Source of the DNA: Paenibacillus terrae
Lineage (GTDB): Bacteria > Bacillota > Bacilli > Paenibacillales > Paenibacillaceae
Assembly: GCF_005217525.1 (NCBI RefSeq)
Contig: NZ_PNXQ01000018.1
Location: 92,924-156,923, forward strand
Direction: 5' to 3'
DNA: 64,000 nucleotides
Each line of letters opens with the position of its first letter. Positions within the stretch are counted from its first letter, which is position 1. The notes beneath the pieces are model-generated. The model did not search any database. It was not told the DNA's origin and worked only from the letters and a program-made list of their open reading frames with translations. The position numbers were made by a program, and so were the translations under genes. This document shows, in pieces, positions 47,455 to 55,349 of this stretch.

Positions 47455-47494
47455 TTAAAAAAAGAAAACCACCCAGCTTGAAAAGCTGGGTGGT
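47455..47494 (-). terminator. Terminator after the first YjcZ-type gene
   Basis: ACCACCCAGCTT and AAGCTGGGTGGT (12 bp) pair around four bases; the minus strand then reads TTTCTTTTTTT. It separates the mini-protein gene from the PBP gene. Confidence 0.93.
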
Positions 47495-47525
47495 ACTGAA
47501 ACATTCCTTCACGATTCTTTACAAA

Positions 47526-47627
47526 TTAAACCCAACAGGCTTTAGTGATGATAACCAACAGAATAAAGAGTACCAAAATTGCACCTGTAGAAGTCCACAC
47601 GCCGCAACCACCTTCAAATCCACCCAT
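47526..47627 (-). CDS. YjcZ-type mini-protein 1
   Basis: A 33-residue protein with ATG at 47627, 8 nt behind GGGGGG. It begins MGGFEGGCGVW, then a hydrophobic helix with the family core LFILLVII, and ends KACWV. This is the YjcZ/sporulation mini-protein pattern (Gly-rich head plus membrane segment) common in Bacillales. Two cysteines are unusual. Function unknown; several relatives are made late in sporulation. A second, similar gene lies just upstream. Confidence 0.82.
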   Translation of the reverse strand: MGGFEGGCGVWTSTGAILVLFILLVIITKACWV

Positions 47628-47707
47628 GGCTTGATCCCCCCTTCGATGAAAGTACACTTCAATATATGTAGAAGATTACTCAAGGGCAGGGCATTCAGGC
47701 AAACAAA

Positions 47708-47740
47708 TAAGGCTCTACCCATACAACGCGGTAGAGCCTC
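47708..47740 (-). terminator. Terminator after the second YjcZ-type gene
   Basis: On the minus strand AGGCTCTACC pairs with GGTAGAGCCT and is followed by TATTTGTTT. It lies six bases after the stop, so each mini-gene has its own terminator. Confidence 0.85.
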
Positions 47741-47745
47741 CAATG

Positions 47746-47850
47746 TTATAAGAGAAACGTTTTCAAGATGATCACTAGCAAAATAAACAGTGTCAGGATA
47801 GCAGCTATTGATGTCCACACTCCTCCGAAGCCTCTTTCCATTCCCCCCAC
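47746..47850 (-). CDS. YjcZ-type mini-protein 2
   Basis: A 34-residue protein from GTG 47850, 7 nt behind AAAGGAGG. It has a Gly-rich head (MGGMERGFGGVW) and a hydrophobic tail with the same LFILLVII core as its neighbour. The two share the pattern GG-VWTS-AIL-LFILLVII, so they are tandem duplicates. Upstream on the minus strand CATAGCCTA (plus 47882-47890) fits the CATAnnnTA -10 of mother-cell sigma-K promoters, but no good -35 is visible. Confidence 0.82.
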   Translation of the reverse strand: MGGMERGFGGVWTSIAAILTLFILLVIILKTFLL

Positions 47851-47995
47851 AAGAACGCCTCCTTTGTTTTAGCGTACTGTATAGGCTATGCAAGGTCTTG
47901 ATGAAGGAAAGGGCTTCTGGGTAAACAATAAATTCATATAGCACGATAATCCTCAAACGTCAGCAGGCTCCTACAATTTATGAAGACGCACGCCC

Positions 47996-50245
47996 TTACA
48001 CTGTAAACCGTGAAAGCTGTTCCTTCAAATTGACCGATACCCCTTCCAGCTTATCAGACAATCCTACCAGCTGATTGCCGATATTCGCCTGCTCGGTACT
48101 GAGAGAAGCGACTTCCTGCGAAGTGGCGGAGGACTGCTCGGCTACCGCACTCACATTGGTCATCGCCTCCGACAAAATCGCCTGCGATTCACTCAACTCC
48201 TGAATGGATGAGGTAACCGTACCTAATCGAAGCGCAAATTCTCCCATTTGCTGCTGTACCGATTGGAAAATGTCCGTCGTCTCCTGTACCGCTCCCATCT
48301 GCTGGCGGAACAGTGGATACACCTCAGATAACGCCTGAACCGTCTCATTCATCTCGCCGACGATGTTATTAATAATTCCCGTCGCGGTGCGAATGGCTTG
48401 ACGTGATTGTTCAGCCAGTTGCCGAACCTCATTAGCCACCACCATAAATCCACGCCCTGCCGTTCCAGCCCTAGCCGCTTCAATCGTAGCATTCAGCGAT
48501 AAAATATTCGTTTGCTTCGCAATATCCTGTAGCACGTCCAGCACCTTAAAGACATCGGAGGTTGTTTCCTTCAGCTTGTCTACTTTGCTCACAAGCGCAT
48601 GTGTCGTTTCTTCGGTAACCTTGGTCTTACCTAGAAGATTTTTCAATTGAACCGTTCCTTGTTCACTGGATTGCTCAACCTCGTGTGCAACCTTGCTCAT
48701 TTCATGGTTGGAGGCTATAACCGTATCCATTTGCTGTGAAATGTTTCCGGTCAGTCCGCTGCCACGTTCAGCCTCTGTGGCCAAGCTGGCGGAGCCGTGA
48801 GCAATCTCCTCCGTTGCTGCTGCAATTTCCTTGGCTGAGATGGCCGTTTTCTTTGACGCATCACTCAGTTCCGTCGCTGTATTCAACACCTCTTGGGCTG
48901 AAACGTTCGTCTGTTCTACCAGCAAAGTAATCTGCTCCATCATCGTATCAAAGCTTTCAGACAATTGCCCGATTTCATCCTTAGCGTTGTAGTGGGTACG
49001 AACCTGCAGATTGCCCTTGGCTCCTTCCAGCATCAGATCTTTTAAATGCGTTAAAGGGAGCGCCACAAGTCGCACCATCCACAAACCGATGAACAACGCG
49101 ATCAGTGCAGCCACTACAGCAAAAATCCAGGTCGTCGTTAAAATCCCTTCAGCATCTTTAACTAGCACTGATACAGGTATGACACCCAGGAGAATCCACT
49201 TGGAGGTGCCCAGCGTATTATGCACGGCCAGCACATTTTGCACTTTTCCATTAGCTGACTGCTCCAAAATCTGATTTCCTTCAATACCCTGGAGTTTCGA
49301 AACGTAATCCAGCTTTTGTTTTCCTCCTGCCAGCGCCTCAATGTTCGAGCCTATAAAAGCACCATCCTGTGTAATCAGGCTAATCATGCTGCCCGCACCG
49401 AGATCTATACTTTTCAACTGATCATCCACGGCACTGGACTTCAAATCCATAACCAAAACATAAGTCCCACCCAAGCCGGACATGCTGTTCATAGAACGAG
49501 CCAGACGAAACGTCTTGCTACCGTTTTCATTTACCTGTGTAGGCAACCAGACGATCCCTTTATTTTTTAAAATACCCTTGAACCATGCTTCCTGCCGCAC
49601 ATCTTTTTGTGTTCCTGTGCCCATAGCAGCCTGATCCGTTTGTTCCGGATACAGATAAAGCGAATCAATTTCCTTGTTCGTAAATGCAATATTCGTTAAC
49701 TTTTTGTTTACTTCACCCATAGCAACAAAGGATTCAAACGAGTTTTTCTCCTGCTTTGCCGCCCTTTGTAGCTGATCACTTAATTCACTATCGAAGAACA
49801 CCTGTGTCGAGGTATCCTGAAAGCGTTCTAAAATGATATCCAGCTTCTCTGCTGTTTGTTGAACCGTTTGCTGATAAGCCGTAGCCGCATTTTGCTCAAT
49901 TGTATTTTTGGCTTTGAAGTATGAAATCATTCCCAAACTAATCACAAACAACATAATCGCTGTAAAAAAAATCAAAAACAGCTTCATGCCAACTGAACGG
50001 ATCGGATTATAATTTTTAACCAAATGCATAAAATCTTTACTGTATTTTTCCGGCTTGAGTAAGCGCTTTAAATTGTATGCGCCTACACGAGTAGCCTTAG
50101 ACAACCAGGAAGCGTCCTTCAAAGACCCCCCAACTGTTTTGTCTCCTTTAGCCGTTGTCATCTTGCTGCCCTTTAATCCTTTAACTAGAGCTGTTTTCTT
50201 TGGCTGCTTCTTCGTTGTATTCCCCTCTTTTTTCCAAAAAACCAT
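47996..50245 (-). CDS. Methyl-accepting chemotaxis protein
   Basis: A chemoreceptor of about 749 residues. A basic cytoplasmic N-terminus of ~80 residues (lysine-rich, unusual) precedes helix 1 (~88-110), an extracellular Cache-type sensor (~115-365), helix 2 (~370-392), HAMP (~393-445) and the signalling domain with the conserved tip DIAKQTNILSLNATIEAARAG and GFMVVANEVRQLAEQS. ATG 50245 follows AGGTGAG. The ligand is unknown. It is not next to other chemotaxis genes. Confidence 0.92.
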   Translation of the reverse strand: MVFWKKEGNTTKKQPKKTALVKGLKGSKMTTAKGDKTVGGSLKDASWLSKATRVGAYNLKRLLKPEKYSKDFMHLVKNYNPIRSVGMKLFLIFFTAIMLFVISLGMISYFKAKNTIEQNAATAYQQTVQQTAEKLDIILERFQDTSTQVFFDSELSDQLQRAAKQEKNSFESFVAMGEVNKKLTNIAFTNKEIDSLYLYPEQTDQAAMGTGTQKDVRQEAWFKGILKNKGIVWLPTQVNENGSKTFRLARSMNSMSGLGGTYVLVMDLKSSAVDDQLKSIDLGAGSMISLITQDGAFIGSNIEALAGGKQKLDYVSKLQGIEGNQILEQSANGKVQNVLAVHNTLGTSKWILLGVIPVSVLVKDAEGILTTTWIFAVVAALIALFIGLWMVRLVALPLTHLKDLMLEGAKGNLQVRTHYNAKDEIGQLSESFDTMMEQITLLVEQTNVSAQEVLNTATELSDASKKTAISAKEIAAATEEIAHGSASLATEAERGSGLTGNISQQMDTVIASNHEMSKVAHEVEQSSEQGTVQLKNLLGKTKVTEETTHALVSKVDKLKETTSDVFKVLDVLQDIAKQTNILSLNATIEAARAGTAGRGFMVVANEVRQLAEQSRQAIRTATGIINNIVGEMNETVQALSEVYPLFRQQMGAVQETTDIFQSVQQQMGEFALRLGTVTSSIQELSESQAILSEAMTNVSAVAEQSSATSQEVASLSTEQANIGNQLVGLSDKLEGVSVNLKEQLSRFTV

Positions 50246-50406
50246 TTCTCTCACCTACCACCCTATAATTAGTTTCCTGATCCACGTATCCTTTATGTAT
50301 CTATTAATTATCTATATCATATCTATCGGATTTATTCGACAAGGAATGTAGCTTTCCTTTCAACAACCACTAAATTTTGTGAAACTTTTTTCCTAGAAAA
50401 GTATTC

Positions 50407-50440
50407 AAAAAAAAGCCCCTCCAACCGATAGGAGAGGCTT
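50407..50440 (-). terminator. Terminator of the U32 pair/mltG transcript
   Basis: On the minus strand AAGCCTCTCC pairs with GGAGGGGCTT (one mismatch) and is followed by T8. It lies about 30 nt after the second U32 gene. Confidence 0.9.
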
Positions 50441-50472
50441 TGGAATCTTTTTATCCACGACTTAAGACTTAA

Positions 50473-51804
50473 TTACTTCTTTTTACGCATCATGTCAAAA
50501 TAGGATACAGGCTGATCTACCTTCATTTTGATCCGTTGAAGCGGGTGACGGGCAGCATCCAGTTCGTTGCCTTCCTCATCCCAGATCGTTCCAACCGTTT
50601 GTTTAAAGAACGTTCCGTTCGGACCAAAAAATTCAATTTCATGCCCCGGTTTAAAATGGTTACGCTGTTGAATGGTAGCTATACCACTCGCCGCATCGTA
50701 GTCCATAACCAGTCCGGCAAAATCATAAGGCGCAGCCTTTTCTTCCGGCTCATAAATATGATCTTCGTGATCCGGTGTATCGTAGAAAAAGCCAGTGTTC
50801 AGCGGACGATTAGCCGCCTTGTTTATTTCATCTATCCATTCCGGTTTGAGCACATAATTTTCAGGATCAGCCATATACGAGTCAATCGCTTGACGATAGA
50901 CATTTACAACCGTAGCCACATAGTGAATGGACTTCATACGTCCCTCTACTTTGAAGCTGTCCACACCGACGTCAATCAGATCAGGGACATTTTCAATCAT
51001 GCACAGATCCTTAGAGCCCATAGAAAAGGCATTATCACTTTCTTCAAACAATGGCATTTGATTAACGCCAAGCTGGAACTGCTTCAGAACATTGCTATCC
51101 TGCGCCTCTTCCTCTGATATCCACACCTCGTCTTTACGGGCATCCTCAAACAAATCGTATTTCCAGCGGCAGGACTGACAGCAGCCCCCACGATTGGAAT
51201 CCCGGTCCGTAAAGTGATTGGACAGCACGCAACGACCGGAAAATGAAGAGCACATCGCACCATGGACAAAGGCTTCGATTTCGATGTCCACATGCTTTTT
51301 AATTTCTTCAATTTCCTCCAAGCTGGTCTCACGCCCCAGTACCACACGCGGCAGTCCTTCATTCTTCCAGAACTTTACCGCCTGCCAGTTCAGCGTCGAT
51401 TGCTGGGTGCTCAAATGTACTTCCAGCTCCGGCACCGTACGCAATGCCACTGATACAATCGCCGGATCAGCGACAATGACAGCATGAATACCAGCCTTGT
51501 ACAAATTACGCAGGTATTCTTCAATCCCCGCAATATCCTCATTGTGCGCATAAATATTGGTAGCAACAATAACTTTGGCGCCATATTTTTTCGCAAACTC
51601 TACGCCTTCCCGCATTTCCTCAAAGCTGAAATTATCGGCATTGGAGCGCAGACCGTATTTTTGTCCACCAATATACACGGCATCCGCACCATAGTGAATA
51701 GCAAACTTCAGCTTTTCCAGATTTCCGGCAGGAGCCAGCAGCTCTGGCTTATCCAGACGATTCCGCTTGCCCGTATATTTTCTCGTTTTGGTCATCGTTC
51801 CCAT
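50473..51804 (-). CDS. trhP2: U32 family tRNA hydroxylation protein (TrhP2/YrrO-like)
   Basis: A U32 'peptidase' of 443 residues. Its homologs in E. coli and B. subtilis (YrrO) are now known to hydroxylate U34 of certain tRNAs to ho5U using prephenate, rather than to cut proteins. The barrel domain has PELLAPAGNLEKLKFAIHYGADAVYIGG, in parts, and the U32 signature EAFVHGAMCSSFSGRC. Further cysteines in GGCCQSCRW fit an Fe-S site. A C-terminal beta domain (~350-443) follows. ATG 51804 follows AGAGGGGGG. It is 33 nt after its partner. Confidence 0.92.
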   Translation of the reverse strand: MGTMTKTRKYTGKRNRLDKPELLAPAGNLEKLKFAIHYGADAVYIGGQKYGLRSNADNFSFEEMREGVEFAKKYGAKVIVATNIYAHNEDIAGIEEYLRNLYKAGIHAVIVADPAIVSVALRTVPELEVHLSTQQSTLNWQAVKFWKNEGLPRVVLGRETSLEEIEEIKKHVDIEIEAFVHGAMCSSFSGRCVLSNHFTDRDSNRGGCCQSCRWKYDLFEDARKDEVWISEEEAQDSNVLKQFQLGVNQMPLFEESDNAFSMGSKDLCMIENVPDLIDVGVDSFKVEGRMKSIHYVATVVNVYRQAIDSYMADPENYVLKPEWIDEINKAANRPLNTGFFYDTPDHEDHIYEPEEKAAPYDFAGLVMDYDAASGIATIQQRNHFKPGHEIEFFGPNGTFFKQTVGTIWDEEGNELDAARHPLQRIKMKVDQPVSYFDMMRKKK

Positions 51805-51837
51805 GACGTTCCCCCCTCTGTGCACTCATTTTTAAAA

Positions 51838-52767
51838 TTAATAAACCTGTTCTTTATAGAAAAATCCGAAGGACAGTTCCCGTTCAGGATCTTGAAGACG
51901 GCGAACCTCATCCAGCCAGCTTTCATCATAAACATAAGCTTCAGGATCGGCTGTAAAGGTATCCATCGCTTTGCGATAAGCACGAACGACCGCCACGTTA
52001 TAAACCGTAGGCTTCAACAAGCCCTCAATCTTAAAGCTGTGCACGCCTGCCTCCATCAAAATATGCAGGTCCTCCATAATACAAAAATCATCCGAACTCA
52101 TAATATGCGTTCCGTTGATATCCTCATAAATCGGAAACTTCTCTTCCTGTCGCTCTGCTTCGATCAGAAACAAGCCTCGATCTCTGCCCAGATCACCTTC
52201 CACCGGGCGTCCCTGATGCAACATATAACTTTGTACAAGCTTGCGCTTGGAATGATAAATATTAGTCATGCCATGCACCTGAACCTGCGCCTCCATGTTC
52301 AGATTTGGCACCATTTCCGTAATTTCGTCCATACTCAGCTCACGGGCCAAAATGACGCGAGAGGCCCCCTTCTCTCCCCAATAGTTGGCGGTTGCGAAGT
52401 TGGTGGAAATCATCTCACCGTTCCAGAACAACTTCACATGAGGGGCATATTCCTTTACCGCCATCAATACGGCCGGATCATTAAACTCAATGGCATCTAC
52501 GCCGCATCCGGCAAGCGTCTGCACGTATTCGGGAAGGAACGGCAGTAGCTCGTTCGTCATCAAGTTGGTCATGGATACATATACCTGGGCCGTATGCTTT
52601 CGAGCTTCTTCCACAACCTCACGGATTTGGTCCGGTGTAAAATGTCCCGGGAGCCGCATCCCAAAGCGGTCATCTCCAATAAGTAATGCGCTCGCGCCAG
52701 CCTCCAGCATTTGACAGGCATCCTCCGGAGAGCTGGCAGTTACCAATAGTTCGGGTTTGTAAGCCAC
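51838..52767 (-). CDS. trhP1: U32 family protein, partner subunit (TrhP1/YrrN-like)
   Basis: A 309-residue U32 protein that lacks the cysteine cluster of its larger neighbour (VQVHGMTNIYHSKRKLV in place of the Cys-containing signature), as does B. subtilis YrrN. YrrN and YrrO are both needed for ho5U34 in B. subtilis, so this is probably a partner subunit. It starts at GTG 52767 behind GGAGGTG. In B. subtilis the methylase gene trmR sits between mltG and this gene; here the gap is only 11 nt, so trmR is absent from the locus. Confidence 0.9.
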   Translation of the reverse strand: MAYKPELLVTASSPEDACQMLEAGASALLIGDDRFGMRLPGHFTPDQIREVVEEARKHTAQVYVSMTNLMTNELLPFLPEYVQTLAGCGVDAIEFNDPAVLMAVKEYAPHVKLFWNGEMISTNFATANYWGEKGASRVILARELSMDEITEMVPNLNMEAQVQVHGMTNIYHSKRKLVQSYMLHQGRPVEGDLGRDRGLFLIEAERQEEKFPIYEDINGTHIMSSDDFCIMEDLHILMEAGVHSFKIEGLLKPTVYNVAVVRAYRKAMDTFTADPEAYVYDESWLDEVRRLQDPERELSFGFFYKEQVY

Positions 52768-52778
52768 AGGCTCACCTC

Positions 52779-53831
52779 CTAATTTGTCTTACGGTTGCTT
52801 ACCTGAATATTATGCAAATGTTCTTTATATGTCTTGGCAAACAAATGTCCGTGCGTTCCATCTTTTTTGGTCACATAAAATAAATAATCCGTAGCATCCG
52901 GCTGTAAAGCCGCCACCACTGATTTCAGGCTGGGGCTTGCAATCGGCCCCGGTGGAAGTCCCTGATGCAAATACGTATTATATGGGCTTTCTACAGCCAA
53001 ATCCTTGTAGTACAGCCGTTCCTTTTGCTTGTCCAGCATATATTGAACGGTAGCGTCAATTTCCAACTTCTTATCCTGCTTGAGCCGGTTATAAATGACG
53101 CTAGCTACAACAGGCCGTTCCTCATCCACAACCACCTCGCGCTCTACTAGAGAGGCAACCGTCAGCAGTTGATGCAGTGTTTCGCCCCGCTGTTTCAGCT
53201 TGGCGTCCAAATCGGGAACGGTCTCCAGACGTTTTTGCGTCTGTTCCAGCATCGCCTGTATAATATCTTTGGTCGTACTGCCCTTTTTCAGCTCATAGGT
53301 TTCCGGGAAAAGATAGCCTTCCAGCGCATAGCGAAGCCCCGCCTGCTTTGGAATATCCCGCACCAGCGCGACGTCAAAAGCGGACGGATCGTTGGCCAGC
53401 TGCAAAAATTGCTTCTGGTCCGCCAGTCCTTCCTTTTGCAGCTTATCAGCCATCTGTCTGATCGTAAATCCTTCCGGTATCGTAAAACGGATCATTTCCT
53501 CTTTCACAACGTCCCCTGCCGAGAGCTTAGCAATCAGCTGATCGAAGGTAGCACCGGGCTGAGCCTCATATTTTCCAGCCATAAACGCGCTGCCTTGCTG
53601 TTTGAATTTAAGGTAAGCCTTAAATACGAGCGCATTACGTATGAGTCCCTTTTGCTCCAGTGTATCTGCTATAGCGGACGTGCCCGTTCCCTTCACTATT
53701 GTAAATGCAACCGGCTGCGTTTTTGCCTGAACAGGCTGCATGGCATTCCAAATATAGAGAGTTGCTACGCCTGCTATGGTCACAATCAACAGAAGCAACG
53801 TAACCAACGTCGTCCTTCGCTTCACTTCCAC
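52779..53831 (-). CDS. mltG: Endolytic murein transglycosylase MltG
   Basis: A 350-residue membrane-anchored enzyme that cuts nascent glycan strands. An N-terminal helix (~8-29) is followed by a LysM-like subdomain (~42-110) and the YceG catalytic domain with GYLFPETYELKKGS (~172-185) and the catalytic Glu E230 in ASLVEREV. The C-terminal RTNYNTYLHQGLPPGPI-type block appears as SPYNTYLHQGLPPGPI. It starts at GTG 53831 after GAAGGAG. A hairpin terminator separates it from the upstream DUF1292 gene, so it may have its own promoter or be attenuated. Confidence 0.94.
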   Translation of the reverse strand: MEVKRRTTLVTLLLLIVTIAGVATLYIWNAMQPVQAKTQPVAFTIVKGTGTSAIADTLEQKGLIRNALVFKAYLKFKQQGSAFMAGKYEAQPGATFDQLIAKLSAGDVVKEEMIRFTIPEGFTIRQMADKLQKEGLADQKQFLQLANDPSAFDVALVRDIPKQAGLRYALEGYLFPETYELKKGSTTKDIIQAMLEQTQKRLETVPDLDAKLKQRGETLHQLLTVASLVEREVVVDEERPVVASVIYNRLKQDKKLEIDATVQYMLDKQKERLYYKDLAVESPYNTYLHQGLPPGPIASPSLKSVVAALQPDATDYLFYVTKKDGTHGHLFAKTYKEHLHNIQVSNRKTN

Positions 53832-53848
53832 CCAACTCCTTCACAGCC

Positions 53849-53874
53849 AAAAAGGGCGGACTGGTCCGCCCTTT
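53849..53874 (-). terminator. Terminator or attenuator between DUF1292 gene and mltG
   Basis: AAAGGGCGGA pairs with TCCGCCCTTT around a 4-base loop, followed on the minus strand by TT. It stands only 17 nt before the mltG start, close to its ribosome-binding site. Confidence 0.8.
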
Positions 53875-53902
53875 CAGGTTTGATCTCCTCGTTATCCAGA
53901 CC

Positions 53903-54208
53903 TTACAGCTCTTCCGGCAGCGTGCATTCATCATACAGCTCGGAAATATCTTCCCACTCATCGTCATCCTCAATCGTGGTGATGGAAATATCGCCTTCCG
54001 GGGATGGGCTCACATGATACAACTCATGCTCGCCTTCAGCAGCTCCAGGTTTGCGCAATACGGCGTACCGTTGCTCTCCTACCTTGAACTCTGCTTCCAG
54101 TTCCATGCGTACCGCACGACCCTGTTCATCCTGTAGCTCTACATCGCCGCCGAACGCTTCCTTCAAATCAGATGTCCAGCTCAGGTCTTCACGTGAATAG
54201 TTCGTCAT
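53903..54208 (-). CDS. DUF1292 protein (YrzB family), copy 1
   Basis: A 101-residue acidic protein of the YrzB/DUF1292 family. The pattern is a beta-rich domain with VELQDEQGRAVRMELEAEF and RYAVLRKP, ending in ITTIEDDDEWEDISELYDE, which matches the family end. Function unknown. It overlaps its neighbour by 4 nt (ATGA). B. subtilis has a single yrzB here, so this is a tandem duplication, and the copies have diverged strongly. Confidence 0.82.
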   Translation of the reverse strand: MTNYSREDLSWTSDLKEAFGGDVELQDEQGRAVRMELEAEFKVGEQRYAVLRKPGAAEGEHELYHVSPSPEGDISITTIEDDDEWEDISELYDECTLPEEL

Positions 54209-54507
54209 TTCCCGTCTTCCTCGTCCTCTTCTTCCACAAATGTATTAAAGGTCTCTTCAACGATTTCCCATTCGGCATCGTCTTGGATCACAAACAATTT
54301 AATATCATCGCCTTCTTCCTCGTAACGGAAGGCGTACACATCGGACTCGTCGGCTTCAGGGTCCACTGGCGCAACCATCATGTACTTCGCTTCGGAACCG
54401 TCTACCTCAAACTTCATAATGACCTCGAACTCTTCCTCGTTGCCCTCGTCATCGGCAATGTAAATAATTTCCGGCTCTTCTTCCATACCCACTTGATTTT
54501 CAGCCAT
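54205..54507 (-). CDS. yrzB: DUF1292 protein (YrzB family), copy 2
   Basis: A 100-residue, very acidic protein with the canonical DUF1292 features: IIYIADDEGNEEEFEVIMKFE, KYMMVAPVD, VYAFRYEEEGDDIKLFVI and the ending DDAEWEIVEETFNTF. It sits between ruvX and its paralog, at the place of yrzB in B. subtilis. ATG 54507 follows GAGGGGG. No function is established for the family. Confidence 0.9.
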   Translation of the reverse strand: MAENQVGMEEEPEIIYIADDEGNEEEFEVIMKFEVDGSEAKYMMVAPVDPEADESDVYAFRYEEEGDDIKLFVIQDDAEWEIVEETFNTFVEEEDEEDGK

Positions 54508-54520
54508 TACGAAATCCCCC

Positions 54521-54937
54521 TCACCTTGTACTGTGTGCGTCCAAATAGTTTTGCAAGATCAGGCTTGCGGCCAGTTTGTCTACCACCTGCTTGCGTTTTT
54601 TTCGGCTGACGTCGGCCTCCAGTAGCGTGCGCTCTGCCGAACGCGTCGTCAGCCGTTCATCCCAAAGGTGAACGGGTAAACCCAGTAACTCCTTGAGCCG
54701 GTTCGCAAACTCAATGCAAATCTCACCGCGTGGACCCACGGTACCGTTCATGTTTTTCGGCAAGCCTACTACAACCTCGCCGACCTCATTGTCACGGACC
54801 AGATTTGCAATTTTACCGAACTCGCTGTCGTCACCGCGTCGTTCTATGACTTCCAATCCTTGGGCGGTCCAGCCGAAGGCATCACTTACGGCGACCCCGA
54901 TTCGGCGGTCCCCGTAATCCAATCCCATTACTTTCAT
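54521..54937 (-). CDS. ruvX: Holliday junction resolvase-like protein RuvX (YqgF)
   Basis: A 138-residue RNase H-fold protein. Motifs are MGLDYGDRRIGVAVSD (metal Asp), VVGLPKNMNGTVGPRG and LWDERLTTRSAERTLLEADVSR, with the Asp of KQVVDKLAA. YqgF proteins act in 16S rRNA 5' end processing and have been proposed as alternative resolvases. ATG 54937 follows AGGAGACAGG. It lies 9 nt after ireB and 13 nt before yrzB, in the conserved alaS-ireB-ruvX-yrzB order. Confidence 0.95.
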   Translation of the reverse strand: MKVMGLDYGDRRIGVAVSDAFGWTAQGLEVIERRGDDSEFGKIANLVRDNEVGEVVVGLPKNMNGTVGPRGEICIEFANRLKELLGLPVHLWDERLTTRSAERTLLEADVSRKKRKQVVDKLAASLILQNYLDAHSTR

Positions 54938-54946
54938 GCCTGTCTC

Positions 54947-55207
54947 CTAACGGTGCTTGGCCAGATAGAAACGAACCAGCTCTTCAATCAATTCATCGCG
55001 TTCTTTTTTGCGTACCAGGCTTCTGGCATTATTATGCCGTGGCACATAAGCCGGATCACCTGACAACAAATACCCGACAATCTGATTGATCGGATTGTAT
55101 TCTTTTTCCACCAAAGCATCATATACGGTCAACAAAATCTCCTGAGCAGAAGCTTCCTTCTCATCCGCCTTGACATTAAATTTGACCGTTTTGTCCATGG
55201 AATCCAC
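54947..55207 (-). CDS. IreB family regulatory phosphoprotein (YrzL)
   Basis: An 86-residue helical protein. The family N-terminus [13 protein letters not shown] and core [35 protein letters not shown] are clear (given here in parts: [18 protein letters not shown]). Enterococcus IreB is a substrate of the IreK Ser/Thr kinase affecting cephalosporin resistance. The start is taken as GTG 55207, 6-7 nt behind GAGGTG; a longer frame to 55234 lacks a site. It lies between alaS and ruvX as in other Firmicutes. Confidence 0.92.
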   Translation of the reverse strand: MDSMDKTVKFNVKADEKEASAQEILLTVYDALVEKEYNPINQIVGYLLSGDPAYVPRHNNARSLVRKKERDELIEELVRFYLAKHR

Positions 55208-55349
55208 TGTTGACACCTCGCTTCCACAAAACATGTGTACATGTTTATGCCAGCTTATTCTTATACATCATACCATAAGCAGAGCCCTTCAAGGAAATGT
55301 CTAAGTTCGGTTTTTTCCAAAATTCCGCAAAAATTATCGAACTTTATTC

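Noticed and set aside
47371-47512. Upstream extension of the PBP reading frame
   Set aside because: It runs through a 12-bp stem terminator and lacks a ribosome-binding site.
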